Shown: positions 26,860 to 37,166 of the stretch, piece by piece
Layout: each line of letters starts with the position of its first letter
Numbering within the stretch: position 1 is the stretch's first letter
Assembly: GCF_030052995.1 (NCBI RefSeq)
Contig: NZ_JASJPW010000006.1
Span: 124,001-188,000 of the forward strand
Length of the DNA: 64,000 nucleotides
Source of the DNA: Gemmobacter sp. 24YEA27
Lineage (GTDB): Bacteria > Pseudomonadota > Alphaproteobacteria > Rhodobacterales > Rhodobacteraceae
Direction of reading: 5' to 3'
Position numbers and translations under genes: made by a program
Notes under the pieces: generated by a model
The model's input: the letters and a program-made list of their open reading frames with translations, nothing else
Databases searched by the model: none
Told to the model about the DNA's origin: nothing

Positions 26860-27642
26860 TCAGTTGAACATGCGGGCATTGCCGGGCTGGTAGCCCGCGC
26901 CCGGTGTCAGGAAGCGTTCGCGCTGGATGCGGCCTTGCTCGGCGGCGGTCGCGCGTTCGGCCTCGGTCAGCGTCTCGGCGCGGCCATTGGCCGAGATCAC
27001 CGCAATCAGGTCAGAAAGCTGCTGAGATTGAAGTGCGAGCAGCTGATTGCCGGCCTGCGTCGCTTGCAGCGCGCCGGTGGCGCCCTGGCTTTCGCCGACC
27101 AGCGCGGCCATCTCGGCGCGATTGCTGTCGATATTGCCAACGACGCCGGCCTGGACCCGCATGGCATCCTGCAAGCCGCCCACGGTGTTTTCCCAACGGC
27201 TGCGCGCATCCGTGATCATCTGAGTATCGGTCGCGGTCAGAGACAGATTGCCGTAGTCCTGCTGGAACATCTGGTCGATGGTCTGCACGTCGAAGGCGAT
27301 GTTCTGGGCCTGGCTCAGAAGCTGCTGGGTGCGGCTCACGTTCTGTTGCAACACCTGGAGCGAGCTGTAGGGCAGGCTCGTGAGATTGCGGGCCTGGTTG
27401 ATCAGCATCTGCGCCTCGTTCTGGAGCGAGGTGATCTGATTGTTGATCTGCTCCAGCGTGCGCGCCGCCGTCAGCAGGTTCTCAGCATGGTTGGTCGGGT
27501 CGTAGACGATCCGCCCCAAGCCCCCGAAGAAGGCATGAGCCGGCGTCGTGAACACCGGGGTGAGGGCCATCGGTGCCGCAAGCGTCAGGGCGAATGCGGT
27601 TGCGCTGGCCATGCGCAGGAAGGGCCGCGTCTTGCAGGTCAT
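26860..27642 (-). CDS. trbJ: TrbJ, VirB5-like T4SS protein
   Basis: A 260-residue secreted protein with a signal peptide (AFALTLAAPMALTPVF, cleavage around AHA) and the conserved FGGLGRIVYDPTNHAENLLTAARTL start of the mature chain. The rest is a coiled-coil-like, Gln-rich helical region (INNQITSLQNEAQMLINQA). It is a VirB5-type minor pilus component. Its start overlaps the trbE stop by 4 bp. Confidence 0.95.
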   Translation of the reverse strand: MTCKTRPFLRMASATAFALTLAAPMALTPVFTTPAHAFFGGLGRIVYDPTNHAENLLTAARTLEQINNQITSLQNEAQMLINQARNLTSLPYSSLQVLQQNVSRTQQLLSQAQNIAFDVQTIDQMFQQDYGNLSLTATDTQMITDARSRWENTVGGLQDAMRVQAGVVGNIDSNRAEMAALVGESQGATGALQATQAGNQLLALQSQQLSDLIAVISANGRAETLTEAERATAAEQGRIQRERFLTPGAGYQPGNARMFN

Positions 27643-30148
27643 GGGGTGATCTCCTCTTCGTCCAGGGTGAAGTTGACCCCGTCATCAAGGATCGGGCCGG
27701 GGGGCGTCTCCTCGGGGTCATCCGCGAGGTTGGTGAGGTTCGGGATCAGATCGGCCGCCCAATCGACACCACGCGCGCGCAGCCAGGCGTCGAGAAAGCC
27801 CTCGCGTCCATGGGCCGCGAGGATCTCGGCGATCATCGTCTGATCCGATTTGGAGGAGGCCGCGCAGAGCGCGAGGCCAACCTCGGAAAGGTCGAGGTCG
27901 AACAGCCGGTTGCCGCGGCGCGACTGGCAATAATAGTCCCGCTTGGGTGTCGCCCGCGCCAGGATCTCGATCTGGCGGTCGTTCAACCCGAACCTGCGAT
28001 AGATATCGGTGATCTGCGGCTCGATGGCGCGCTCATTGGGCAGCAGAAGCCGGGTCGGGCAGGACTCGATAATCGTCGGGGCGATAGGGCTGCCGTCGAT
28101 GTCCGACAGGCTCTGGGTCGCGAAGATGACGCTGGCGTTCTTTTTGCGCAGCGTTTTCAGCCACTCGCGGAGCTGACCCGCGAAGCCGTCATCATCAAGC
28201 GCCAGCCAGCCCTCGTCGATGATCAGCAGTGTCGGCCGGCCATCGAGCCGGTCGCCGATGCGATGGAACAGATAGGAGAGGACCGCCGGCGCCGCGCCGG
28301 TGCCAACCAGCCCCTCGATCTCGAACGCCTGGACATCGGCGGTGCCGAGATGTTCGGCCTCGGCATCGAGCAGCCTTCCATAAGGCCCGCCGACACAATA
28401 GGCGCGCAGGGCCTGCTTCAGGTCATTGGATTGCAGCAAAACGGCGAGGCCGGTGATGGTGCGTTCCCCGATGGGGGCAGAGGCAAGCGAGGTCAGCGCA
28501 GTCCAGAGATGTTCCTTCACCTCGGGCGTGATCTGGATGTTCTCGCGCATCAGGATCGCGACGATCCAGTCTGCGGCCCAGGCCCGTTCGGCGGTCTCGT
28601 GGATCCGGGCCAGTGGTTGCAGCGAGACCGAGGCTTCGGCCGCATCTGTCAGCTCGCCGCCGAGATCGTGCCAGTCTCCGGCCATCGCGAGGGCCGAGGC
28701 GCGGATTGAGCCCCGAAATCGAAGGCGAAGATCTGGCTGCGCGCGTAGCGGCGGAACTGCAGCGCCATAAGCGCCAGCAGTACCGATTTGCCCGCGCCGG
28801 TCGGGCCGACAACGAGGGTATGGCCGACATCCCCGACATGGAGGGAAAACCGGAACGGCGTCGAACCTTCCGTGCGGCCATAAAGAAGCGGAGGCCCGTT
28901 GAAGTGTTCGTCCCGTTCCGCCCCCGCCCATACCGCGCTGGAAGGCACCATATGGGCAAGGTTGAGCGTCGAGACCGGCGGTTGCCGGACATTGGCATAG
29001 GCGTGCCCCGGCAGGCTGCCGAGCCAGGCGTCCACCGCATTGACGGTCTCGACCATGACGCTGAAATCGCGGGACTGGACGATCTTCTCGACCAGCCGCA
29101 GTTTTTCGTCGGCGCGGCGGGCATCCTCATCCCAGACGGTGATGGTGGCCGTCACATAGGCAATGCCCGCGAGGTCCGCGCCGAGCTCCTGCAGCGCCAT
29201 ATCGGCATCGGCAGCCTTGTTCGCCGCATCGGTATCGACCAGCGCGGACTGCTCGTTGGTCATCACCTCCTTGAGGATCGCCGCGATGGACTTGCGCTTG
29301 GCGAACCATTGCCGGCGGATCTTCGTCAGCATCTTCGTTGCGTCGGTTTTGTCCATCAGGATGGCACGGGTCGACCAGCGGTAGGGAAAGGCGAGCCGGT
29401 TCATCTCGTCGAGCAGGCCGGGCGTGGTCGTCCCCGGAAACCCGGTGATGGTGAGAATCCGCAGGTGCTGGTTGCCCAGACGCGGTTCCAGCCCGCCGGT
29501 CAGCGGCTGATCGGCCAACAGCGCATCGAGATAGACCGGGGTTTCCGGCACCCGGACACGATGCCGGTTTGTCGAGATGGTGGAATGAAGGTAGGTCAGC
29601 GTACCCGCGTCATCGAGCCAACGGCATTCCGGCATGAAGCCATCAAGCAGCGCCAGCACGCGGTCGGTGCGGTCGATGAAGCCGCGCACCTGTTCCCAGG
29701 GGTTCACACCCGAGGTCTCGCGCCCTTCGTAGAGCCAGGATTCCGATCGGGCGGAATCCTCGGCAGGCGGGAGCCAGAGGAAGGTCAGGAAATACCCCGA
29801 AACGAAATGACTGCCTTCCTCCTCGAAGTCGGCCCTCCGTTCGGCATCCACCAGCGCGGAGGCCGGGTCGGGGAACCGGCTTGTCGGATAGATCCCGGCC
29901 TCCGACCGCTGTGCTTCCACGAAGATGGCCCAACCTGAGCCTAGGCGGCGGAAAGCATTGTTCAGCCGCCCGGACACGGCGACCAGTTCGGCCGCCACGG
30001 CGGAATCAAGATCCGGGCCACGAAACTTCGCGGTCCGCTGGAATGAGCCGTCCTTGTTGAGGACAGCACCCTCCCCGACCAGCGCCACCCAAGGCAGGTA
30101 GTCGGCGAGGCGGGACGCGGTGCGGCGGTATTCTGCAAGATTCATCAT
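27639..30148 (-). pseudogene. trbE: trbE (VirB4 ATPase), broken by a one-base deletion
   Basis: TrbE powers pilus assembly and DNA transfer. From the ATG at 30148 the frame covers the CagE_TrbE_VirB N-terminal domain and the Walker A VVGPTGAGKS (residues about 446-455), then FAFDFG. There the frame turns to nonsense (AQSAPRPS...) and stops at 28649. The correct continuation (GSIRASALAMAGDWHDLGGEL) is in another frame that runs through the Walker B LLIIDEGWLAL and ATQSLSD to a stop at 27639. One C missing from the plus-strand run at 28711-28714 explains the shift. If real, the lesion should abolish conjugation; if a base-call error, trbE is a normal protein of about 836 aa. Confidence 0.92.
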
Positions 30149-30157
30149 ATGGAGGAC

Positions 30158-30439
30158 TCACACCGAAAGATGGCCGGGGATGCGCAGATGGCGGCGCGCC
30201 ACCTCAACGAAGAGCGGATCGCGCTTGGCGGCCCAGACGGCAGCGATATGGCCAACCGCCCAGATCAGGATGCCGACGAGCCAGAGCTGAAGGCCGAGGC
30301 CGACCGCGCCGGCCAGCGTGCCATTCAGGATGGCAACGGAGCGCGGCGCGCCACCGAGCAGGATCGGTTCGGTCAGGGCGCGGTGAACCGGGACGCTGAA
30401 TCCCGGCACCGCGTCCAGGGCCTCGAAGCTCACGGCCAT
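30158..30439 (-). CDS. trbD: TrbD, VirB3-like T4SS protein
   Basis: A 93-residue protein with the VirB3 start (EALDAVPGFSVPVHRALTEPILLGGAPRS) and two hydrophobic segments (VAILNGTLAGAVGLGLQLWL and VGILIWAVGHIAAVWA). The ATG at 30439 overlaps the trbC stop (TGATG). It is an inner-membrane partner of TrbE, whose gene follows 9 bp downstream. Confidence 0.93.
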   Translation of the reverse strand: MAVSFEALDAVPGFSVPVHRALTEPILLGGAPRSVAILNGTLAGAVGLGLQLWLVGILIWAVGHIAAVWAAKRDPLFVEVARRHLRIPGHLSV

Positions 30440-30774
30440 CAGATCAGCGCCCCGCCGCCAAAGCTGAAGAAGCTGAGGAAGAAGGAACTGGCCGCGAAGG
30501 CGATGGAGATGCCGAAAACGATCTGGATCAGCCGCCGGAAACCGCCGCCGGTGTCGCCAAAGGCCAGCGTCAGGCCGGTGACGATGATGATGATCACCGC
30601 GACGATCTTGGCGACCGGGCCTTCGACCGATTGCAGGATCGACTGCAACGGGGCCTCCCAGGGCATGGAGGAACCCGCGGCAAAGGCCGGGGAGGTCATC
30701 AGGCTCGCCCAGGCGAAGGCGAAGGCGGCGGCGGTTGCGACATGCTGGCGGATATGGAAGGCGCGACGGATCAT
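30439..30774 (-). CDS. trbC: TrbC, VirB2-like major pilin
   Basis: A 111-residue prepilin: signal peptide (TAAAFAFAWASLMTSPAFA), a short loop and two long hydrophobic helices (IVAVIIIIVTGLTLAF and IVFGISIAFAASSFFLSFF). In P-type systems the pilin is processed and cyclised by TraF, whose gene is also in this window (38337-38882). Its start overlaps the trbB stop. Confidence 0.94.
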   Translation of the reverse strand: MIRRAFHIRQHVATAAAFAFAWASLMTSPAFAAGSSMPWEAPLQSILQSVEGPVAKIVAVIIIIVTGLTLAFGDTGGGFRRLIQIVFGISIAFAASSFFLSFFSFGGGALI

Positions 30775-31769
30775 TGAGGGTCTCCTGAGTTGGGAGTGGT
30801 GGTGGGATCGGAAAAGGCGGGGGAAATCCGGTAGTCGCCGTCAGGGCCAAGACCCTCGACCGAGGCGAGTTCTGCAAGTCGGCGGGCTGATCCGCGACCG
30901 GAGAGAACGACCACAAGGTCGATGGTCTCCGCGATCAGGGCACGCGGCACGGTGACGACGGCTTCCTGGATGAGTTGTTCGAGGCGTCGCAACGCGCCAA
31001 TGCCGGACCCGGCGTGAATGGTGCCGATCCCACCGGGATGCCCCGTGCCCCAGGCTTTGAGGAGATCGAGGGCCTCGGCCCCCCTCACCTCGCCGACAGG
31101 GATACGATCCGGGCGCAGACGGAGAGAGGCCCGCACCAGTTCGGACAGGGACGCGACCCCGTCTTTGGTGCGCATTGCCACAAGGTTCGGCGCGGCGCAT
31201 TGCAGCTCGCGGGTGTCCTCAATGATGACCACGCGATCCTGGGTCTTCGCGACCTCGGCGAGCAGTGCATTGGTCAGCGTGGTCTTGCCGGTCGAGGTGC
31301 CACCGGCCACCAGGATATTGGCGCGCGACGTGACCGCGCAGCGCAGGGCTGCCGCATGTCCAGCAGACATGATGCCGGCGGCGACATAGTCATTGAGCGT
31401 GAAGACGGCGACTGCGGGTTTACGGATCGCGAAGGCGGGCGCGGCCACGACGGGCGGCAACAGGCCCTCGAAGCGCTCGCCGGTTTCCGGCAGCTCAGCA
31501 GAGACACGCGGGCTGCGGGCATGGACCTCCACCCCGACATGATGGGCCACCAGCCGCACGATACGTTCGCCATCGGCAGGCGACAGTACCTCCCCGGTGT
31601 CGGTCAGCCCCTCCGACAATCGGTCCACCCAGATACGACCATCCGGGTTCAGCATGACTTCGACCACAGCAGGGTCTTGCAGCAGGGTTAAGATGGCAGG
31701 CCCGAGCGCCGACCGGAGCATCCGCGCGCCGCGCTCCACCACTGCCTGTTTGTGAATGTTGCCTGCCAT
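30771..31769 (-). CDS. trbB: TrbB, VirB11-like hexameric ATPase
   Basis: A 332-residue T4SS ATPase, first gene of the trb operon. Walker A GGTSTGKT is at residues 156-163, followed by the Asp box [12 protein letters not shown], Walker B-like [16 protein letters not shown] and His box [12 protein letters not shown]. The product is a cytoplasmic ring working with TrbE and TraG. A 225-bp region upstream (31770-31994) separates it from the LysE-type gene and should hold the operon promoter. Length and motifs are complete. Confidence 0.96.
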   Translation of the reverse strand: MAGNIHKQAVVERGARMLRSALGPAILTLLQDPAVVEVMLNPDGRIWVDRLSEGLTDTGEVLSPADGERIVRLVAHHVGVEVHARSPRVSAELPETGERFEGLLPPVVAAPAFAIRKPAVAVFTLNDYVAAGIMSAGHAAALRCAVTSRANILVAGGTSTGKTTLTNALLAEVAKTQDRVVIIEDTRELQCAAPNLVAMRTKDGVASLSELVRASLRLRPDRIPVGEVRGAEALDLLKAWGTGHPGGIGTIHAGSGIGALRRLEQLIQEAVVTVPRALIAETIDLVVVLSGRGSARRLAELASVEGLGPDGDYRISPAFSDPTTTPNSGDPQ

Positions 31770-31994
31770 CTCGTCCCCGTTCCACCGGGGAGGCTGGAGA
31801 CACTCCCCGGATGGGGATGACTAAAAGAGAGCCAAAAGACAGGGTTTCAACAAGTTTCGGAAGGCGTAGTAGCGTGGCGTGCAAATACAGGAAAACGGCG
31901 GTGGGCACCGAAAGGCACTTCGCTGCTGGTCGCCCGAATTCGGCTTATGACTTGGCCAATGATGAAAGCTACACGGACAACGCAGTCATGGGCT

Positions 31995-32654
31995 TCAGGT
32001 TTTCACGATGGCATCCTGAGGTCGATCCATCAAAACAAGGCGCAAACCCACCACAATGAGTAGGCTGCCAGCGCTCCGCTCCAGCCAGTGCTGCAATCGC
32101 CGCGATTGTTGAAGGAACTGCCCGATGGAGCCGGCAAAAAGCGCAATTCCGCCCTCGATCAACAGGGCGACGATGCGCATAAGTATACCTAAAAAAATAA
32201 ACTGCACCATCACTGAACCGTACTCGGGGCGGACGAATTGCGGTAGGAAAGCCAAGAGAAATACATGGCTCTTGGGATTGACGAGACTGGCGATGAAACC
32301 CTCCCTGATGGCGGCCCACGCCGAGACATAATTCGCCAGGGTAGTTTCCCCGCGACCCGCGTGCCGGATCATGCAGATCCCGCGCCAAATGAGATATGCG
32401 CCGCCGCAATACCGCAGCACGTCAAAGAGCATGGGATTCCTGGCAATGACGCCTGCAAGGCCGAATGCCAGCAATGGCACCTGCACGAAGCCCGCTAGAA
32501 AGAAGCCCAAGGCCGTTAACATGGCCGCTTTACGACCCTGCGAGATACCCCGTCCCATGATGAGAAAAAGGTCGGGGCCGGGGGTAACCGTCAGAACAAC
32601 CACCGCAGATACGAACAGAGAAAGGGTGACAAAATCCACGTGACTGAGCCCCAA
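31995..32654 (-). CDS. LysE/RhtB family amino-acid exporter
   Basis: A 219-residue inner-membrane exporter with the LysE/RhtB signature TVTPGPDLFLIMGRGISQGRKAAM, followed by about five further hydrophobic helices (LTALGFFLAGFVQVPLLAFG, IASLVNPKSHVFLLAFLPQF). The start is a TTG at 32654 or a GTG at 32639; no clear ATG exists. It exports small amino acids or homoserine lactone-like compounds in general, but the substrate here is unknown. Its somewhat lower GC and its position between the mobilisation genes and trbB mark it as inserted cargo. Confidence 0.9.
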   Translation of the reverse strand: MGLSHVDFVTLSLFVSAVVVLTVTPGPDLFLIMGRGISQGRKAAMLTALGFFLAGFVQVPLLAFGLAGVIARNPMLFDVLRYCGGAYLIWRGICMIRHAGRGETTLANYVSAWAAIREGFIASLVNPKSHVFLLAFLPQFVRPEYGSVMVQFIFLGILMRIVALLIEGGIALFAGSIGQFLQQSRRLQHWLERSAGSLLIVVGLRLVLMDRPQDAIVKT

Positions 32655-32727
32655 AAAGCGAAGAATATGGCGTATTCTGTCAGAGTTCCCGGCTGACGGC
32701 TATGGGCTACAACCTACCGATCCGTCA

Positions 32728-33168
32728 TTATGCCTTGCCTGCTCGGTCTGATTCCTGAACATCCTCCGCCACCTCATGCTGGAGCGTCGCCCCCTGCGCC
32801 AGCCTGCGCCCGAGGGCGGTGATGAACGCCTCATACCGCTCGCCCACCTTTGCGCGGGCAGCCTTCGCTGCGGGCTCTGGCAATGCCGGCGTTGTCGCAA
32901 GCCAGAAGCGGATAAACACCGCCATGGTCTCAACCGAGATCCCGACATCACGTTCGACGCGGGCAAGACGGCGATCAATCTGGTCGAGGCGTTTGGCGAT
33001 GACAGCCTCCCGCCGCTCGGCATCGTCGGGCGACAAGAAGGATGCGATGGCGGCTTCCGCTATCGTAGACTGCGACCGATCCCGGCGCGCGGCAAAATCC
33101 GCCAGGGCCTTTTCGACCTCCGGGTCGAGATAGACGGTGAACTTCCGCTTCTTCGGACGGATGGCCAT
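32728..33168 (-). CDS. CopG/RHH-type regulator or relaxosome accessory
   Basis: A 146-residue protein with an RHH domain in the first 50 residues (KRKFTVYLDPEVEKALADFAARRDRSQSTIAEAAIASFL) and a helical, coiled-coil-like remainder. The ATG at 33168 lies 5 bp below the traG stop. RHH proteins directly after traG in these clusters may assist the relaxosome or repress transfer genes. The choice between these is open. Confidence 0.88.
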   Translation of the reverse strand: MAIRPKKRKFTVYLDPEVEKALADFAARRDRSQSTIAEAAIASFLSPDDAERREAVIAKRLDQIDRRLARVERDVGISVETMAVFIRFWLATTPALPEPAAKAARAKVGERYEAFITALGRRLAQGATLQHEVAEDVQESDRAGKA

Positions 33169-33172
33169 GACG

Positions 33173-35158
33173 TTAGAGTTCCATGCCATCGTTGGGGTTC
33201 ATCGAGACCTGACGGGCGATACTCTGGACATGATGGACCATGCGCCGATTCTGGACCGCCTCCTCGTCTACGTCATCGCTGAGACCGGCCTCGAACTCGT
33301 TTTCGATGGGCTTTTTCTTCTCGACCGGCTTCACGCGGTTGAGTTCCGGTTGCAGCCTGCGCTCTGATTCTGTCGGGTCTTCGTCCTCTGCGTCCCCTGC
33401 CCCAGCGTCCTGTGCGCCATCCGGTCGCGCGGGAATCGGGAGCGAGGTCCAGTCATCGTGCCGTGGGCCCGCCGGGTTAGTGATGACTGGTGGCGGCAAA
33501 AGCCGTTCGCGAAACCGCGCATCCTCGAAATACCGCGCCTTCTTCGCCTTGATCGGTGGGATGCCCGCGACCATGACGATCTCTTCGTTCGGCGGAAGCT
33601 GCATGATCTCGCCCGGCGTCAGCAACTGGCGGGCAGTTTCCGACCGTGACACCATCAGATGGCCGAGCCAGGGCGACAGCCGGTGCCCTGCATAGTTCTT
33701 CATCGCCTTCATCTCGGTCGCGGTCCCGAGCGCGTCGGACACCCGCTTGGCGGTGCGCTCGTCGTTGGTCGCGAAGCTCACGCGGACATGGCAGTTGTCG
33801 AGGATCGAGTTGTTCGGCCCATAGGCTTTCTCGATCTGGTTCAGCGATTGCGCGATCAAGAAGCTCTTCAGGCCATAGCCTGCCATGAAGGCCAGGGCCG
33901 TCTCGAAGAAGTCCAGCCGCCCGAGCGCCGGAAACTCGTCGAGCATCAGGAGCAGCCGATGCCGCCCGGCATTGGCCTGCAGATCTTCGGTCAGACGCCG
34001 ACCGACCTGATTGAGCAGCAGGCGCATCAGAGGCTTGGTGCGATTGATGTCGGAGGGCGGCACGACGAGGTAGAGAGTGGTCGGCACTTCGCCGCTGACA
34101 ATATCGCTGATCCGCCAGTCGCATCGGCGCGTGACCTCTGCCACCACCGGATCGCGGTAGAGGCCAAGGAACGACATGGCGGTCGACAACACGCCGGATC
34201 TTTCGTTCTCGGACTTGTTCCTCAGCTCGCGCGCGGCGCTGGCGACAACCGGATGCGGTCCCGCCTCGCCGAGATGCGGGGTCTTCATCATCGCCCGGAG
34301 CGTAGAATCCACCGGACGTTTCGGGTCGGACAGGAATTTCGCGACGCCCGCCAGCGTCTTGTCGGGTTCGGCATAGAGGACATGCAGGATCGCACCGACC
34401 AGAAGCGAATGGGAGGTCTTTTCCCAATGGTTGCGCTTGTCGAGGCTGCCTTCGGGATCAACAAGGATATCAGCGATGTTCTGGACGTCCCGCACCTCCC
34501 ATTCGCCGCGGCGCACCTCAAGGAGCGGGTTGTAGGCCGAGGATTTCGGGTTGGTCGGATCGAAGAGCAGCACGCGGCCATGGCGCGCCCGGAAACCCGA
34601 GGTCAGCTGCCAGTTCTCGCCCTTGATGTCATGGACGATGGCGGAGCCGGGCCAGGTCAGAAGTGACGGCACCACCAGACCAACGCCCTTGCCGGATCGG
34701 GTCGGCGCGAAACACAACACATGCTCCGGCCCGTCATGGCGCAGATAGTCCTGGTCGTAACGGCCCAGCACGACACCATCGGGATCGAGCAGCCCCGCCG
34801 CCTTGATCTCGGGCCGTTCCGCCCATCGCGCCGAACCATAGGTTGCGACGTTCTTTGCTTCCCGCGCCCGCCAGACCGACATGCCGATCGCGACGGCGAT
34901 GGCAATGAAGCCACCCGATGCCGCGATGAGGCCGCCCTTGGTGAAGATCGCCAGCGCATAGGCTTCATAGAAATACCACCACCAGAAGATTGCCGGCGGA
35001 TAATAGACCGGCGTTCCGAAGAGCTCGAACCAGGGCGGGCCGAGTTGCGGCTGATAGCCGAGACTCCAGGCGACATATTGCGTCGCGCCCCAGGTGGTCG
35101 CGAGGATGATCAGGAAGACGATGGAAATCTGTCCCCAGAGGATCTTTGTGGCGGACAT
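33173..35158 (-). CDS. traG: TraG/VirD4 type IV coupling protein
   Basis: A 661-residue coupling protein that links the relaxosome to the T4SS. It has two N-terminal transmembrane segments (ISIVFLIILATTWGA; GGFIAIAVAIGMSVW), a Walker A CFAPTRSGKGVG at 149-160, conserved blocks AIVHDIKGENWQLTSGFR and VLLFDPTNP, and a Walker B LLLMLDEFPALG near 402. The C-terminus is acidic and probably binds the relaxase. It lies 25 bp downstream of the relaxase gene on the same strand. Full length. Confidence 0.96.
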   Translation of the reverse strand: MSATKILWGQISIVFLIILATTWGATQYVAWSLGYQPQLGPPWFELFGTPVYYPPAIFWWWYFYEAYALAIFTKGGLIAASGGFIAIAVAIGMSVWRAREAKNVATYGSARWAERPEIKAAGLLDPDGVVLGRYDQDYLRHDGPEHVLCFAPTRSGKGVGLVVPSLLTWPGSAIVHDIKGENWQLTSGFRARHGRVLLFDPTNPKSSAYNPLLEVRRGEWEVRDVQNIADILVDPEGSLDKRNHWEKTSHSLLVGAILHVLYAEPDKTLAGVAKFLSDPKRPVDSTLRAMMKTPHLGEAGPHPVVASAARELRNKSENERSGVLSTAMSFLGLYRDPVVAEVTRRCDWRISDIVSGEVPTTLYLVVPPSDINRTKPLMRLLLNQVGRRLTEDLQANAGRHRLLLMLDEFPALGRLDFFETALAFMAGYGLKSFLIAQSLNQIEKAYGPNNSILDNCHVRVSFATNDERTAKRVSDALGTATEMKAMKNYAGHRLSPWLGHLMVSRSETARQLLTPGEIMQLPPNEEIVMVAGIPPIKAKKARYFEDARFRERLLPPPVITNPAGPRHDDWTSLPIPARPDGAQDAGAGDAEDEDPTESERRLQPELNRVKPVEKKKPIENEFEAGLSDDVDEEAVQNRRMVHHVQSIARQVSMNPNDGMEL

Positions 35159-35183
35159 AGGCGGTGTTCCTTTCCGGGTGCTG

Positions 35184-36923
35184 TCAGAGGCCGAGGCCGC
35201 GCTTGCGACCTAAGTCCCAATCGACCCCGCCATCGTCGCGGGCGACGCCGGAGACGTGGCGGCCGATCTGTTTGTCGAGGGAAGGTGACCAAGGCACGAG
35301 TTGGAAGCCGAGGCCGTCATCGATCATCGCGAAACGGCCCGAGGCGAGCGCGAAGCGTTGGCGATAGGAACCAGCGACATATTCCCCACTGCCAGCGCGA
35401 TTGAACGGCATGCCGGTCTCGGTCGCGAGCTTCTCGCCGAGGGCATCGACCTCGCGCTGGCGCAGGGTGGTGAGCAGACGACGAGCGAAGACGACCCGCC
35501 CGCCCTGCCGCTCGGCAAAGCCCTCGCCTATAAGGTTTTCGGCGCGGTCATCCATGGCCTGACGAACCTCGGCACCGAAGCCACTGTCGGAAAGCGCAAT
35601 CGGATCGCGGGCGATGGCCTGCCGGTCGAGCCAGGTCGCGCCCGAAGCCCCCAACTGCGCACCGAGATCGAGATCGGAACGAACTGCGAGCGCCACGCGG
35701 CGCGTCCCTTGGGCATCTTCCCAAGCGCGCAGTTCGACGATGGAACCCGGAGGACTGTCGCCGGCAGCTTCCAGATGCGAGAGCCTGATGTGATGGCTGC
35801 GCCCGTCCACGCCGTCGACCACCGCGTAGGCGGTGCCCTTCAACTCGTCATCGAGGCCCCGCTCGACCAGACGGCCGATGACCGGCACGTCGAGGCTTTC
35901 GCCGGCAAGGACATAGCTGCCGGAACCGCGCTCGATCCCGCGTTCGGTCAGGGCGCGGTGCATGCGCTTGATGATATCGCCGCGCTCCCCCAGCTCGCGC
36001 AGAACCGTCTCGGCCTCGGGCCGGATCACCCATTGCGCCGGGCCGATCTGATCGGCGACCCCAAGGACTTCGAGGGTGCGGAGCCGGCCGACCTTTACCG
36101 TATGGAGCTCGTCCTGCGGTCGGTCGGCATGGGGCGCGAGATCCACGACACCGGATTTGCCGGCATCACGGAGAAGCTGGCGGTCGAGCTGGGTCCAACG
36201 CTCGGCTTCGACCTGACGTTCCAGATTGCGGTGAATCTCGATGTCGGTGCGCGGGCCGAGTTCATGTGTGACGAGATCCTGAGCGCGGGCGCGCATCCCC
36301 TCCTTGATGTAGTCCCGCGAGATCACCAGGTCCTGGCCGTCATCCATGCGGCCGCGCAGGATGATATGGGTATGGGGGTTGTCGGTGTTCCAGTGATCGA
36401 CCGCGACCCAGTCGAGCCTGGTGCCGAGATCCTTCTCCATTTGCGCCATCAACTGGCGGGCATGCTCGCGCAGGTCGATCATCTCGACCGCATCCTCGGG
36501 CGAGACGATGAAGCGGAAATGGTGACGATCATCCTTGCAGCGTTCCGCGAACACACGGGCGTCCATGTCATCCCCCTCGGGGCCGAAGAGATGCGCCTTC
36601 TCCCCATCACGGGTCACGCCGTCCCGGCCAAGATAGTTCAGATGGGCCGCGAGGGGTGCAGAGCGCGCCGTATGGCGGACGACGCGGGTCTTGATCACGA
36701 CATTGCGCGACCGCCCGGTCAGCATCCGATTGGCCTGAATGCTGGCGCGCTGTCCCCGGCCAAAGCGCGAGCGGTTGCCAGAGGTGACCTTGCCCGAGCG
36801 GGAGACCCGCCCACCGGCTTTTTGCGCGGCCGCCAGCGCCTGGGAGATAAAGGGACGCGCCTGCTGCGCCCGCGTCGAGCGGATGCGCCCCGGACGGATA
36901 CGGAACTCGCTTTCATCGGCCAT
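35184..36923 (-). CDS. VirD2-type relaxase with DUF3363 domain
   Basis: A 579-residue relaxase that nicks oriT and leads the transferred strand. The N-terminal nuclease region has HLNYLGRDGV and the metal-binding motif NPHTHIILRG (His184 and His186). The catalytic tyrosine is probably in LNYLGR. The C-terminal half is DUF3363 (WVIRPEAETVLRELGERGDIIKRMHRAL...). This architecture is common in alphaproteobacterial ICEs of the P/VirD2 type. A candidate oriT palindrome lies just upstream, at 36979-37065. Confidence 0.94.
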   Translation of the reverse strand: MADESEFRIRPGRIRSTRAQQARPFISQALAAAQKAGGRVSRSGKVTSGNRSRFGRGQRASIQANRMLTGRSRNVVIKTRVVRHTARSAPLAAHLNYLGRDGVTRDGEKAHLFGPEGDDMDARVFAERCKDDRHHFRFIVSPEDAVEMIDLREHARQLMAQMEKDLGTRLDWVAVDHWNTDNPHTHIILRGRMDDGQDLVISRDYIKEGMRARAQDLVTHELGPRTDIEIHRNLERQVEAERWTQLDRQLLRDAGKSGVVDLAPHADRPQDELHTVKVGRLRTLEVLGVADQIGPAQWVIRPEAETVLRELGERGDIIKRMHRALTERGIERGSGSYVLAGESLDVPVIGRLVERGLDDELKGTAYAVVDGVDGRSHHIRLSHLEAAGDSPPGSIVELRAWEDAQGTRRVALAVRSDLDLGAQLGASGATWLDRQAIARDPIALSDSGFGAEVRQAMDDRAENLIGEGFAERQGGRVVFARRLLTTLRQREVDALGEKLATETGMPFNRAGSGEYVAGSYRQRFALASGRFAMIDDGLGFQLVPWSPSLDKQIGRHVSGVARDDGGVDWDLGRKRGLGL

Positions 36924-36978
36924 GGATCAGCCCCGCACAGTGCAAAACAGAAAAGGAGATCAGGGGGATAGCTGCGAA

Positions 36979-37065
36979 GCGCACGGTGCGCGCCAGCGCT
37001 GCACGGTGCGAAACGCGCCAGAAATCCCTGCAAAAACAACCACCCGACCGTCGCGCACCGTGCGC
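36979..37065. repeat. 13-bp inverted repeat upstream of relaxase, candidate oriT or operator
   Basis: GCGCACGGTGCGC (36979-36991) is the exact reverse complement of 37053-37065; the arms are 61 bp apart. Each arm is itself nearly palindromic, and the core GCACGGTGCG occurs a third time at 37001-37010. A run CTTTTTAT follows the right arm on the plus strand. Inverted repeats beside a relaxase gene are typical of oriT and relaxase-binding sites; autoregulatory binding is the alternative. Nothing else is visible in 36924-37166. Confidence 0.5.
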
Positions 37066-37166
37066 CTTTTTATCTCGCCATCCTTCGGTCGTGGTGCCCG
37101 CCGCGACCCTCTGCGCCCTCCATGACACGCCAGCGCCCGATGGGATGCGATATGTGCCCAACTGGC

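Noticed and set aside
35301..36971. 556-codon open frame on the plus strand
   Set aside because: Exactly opposite the relaxase gene; low-complexity, GC-driven composition with no domain. It is a shadow of the relaxase.
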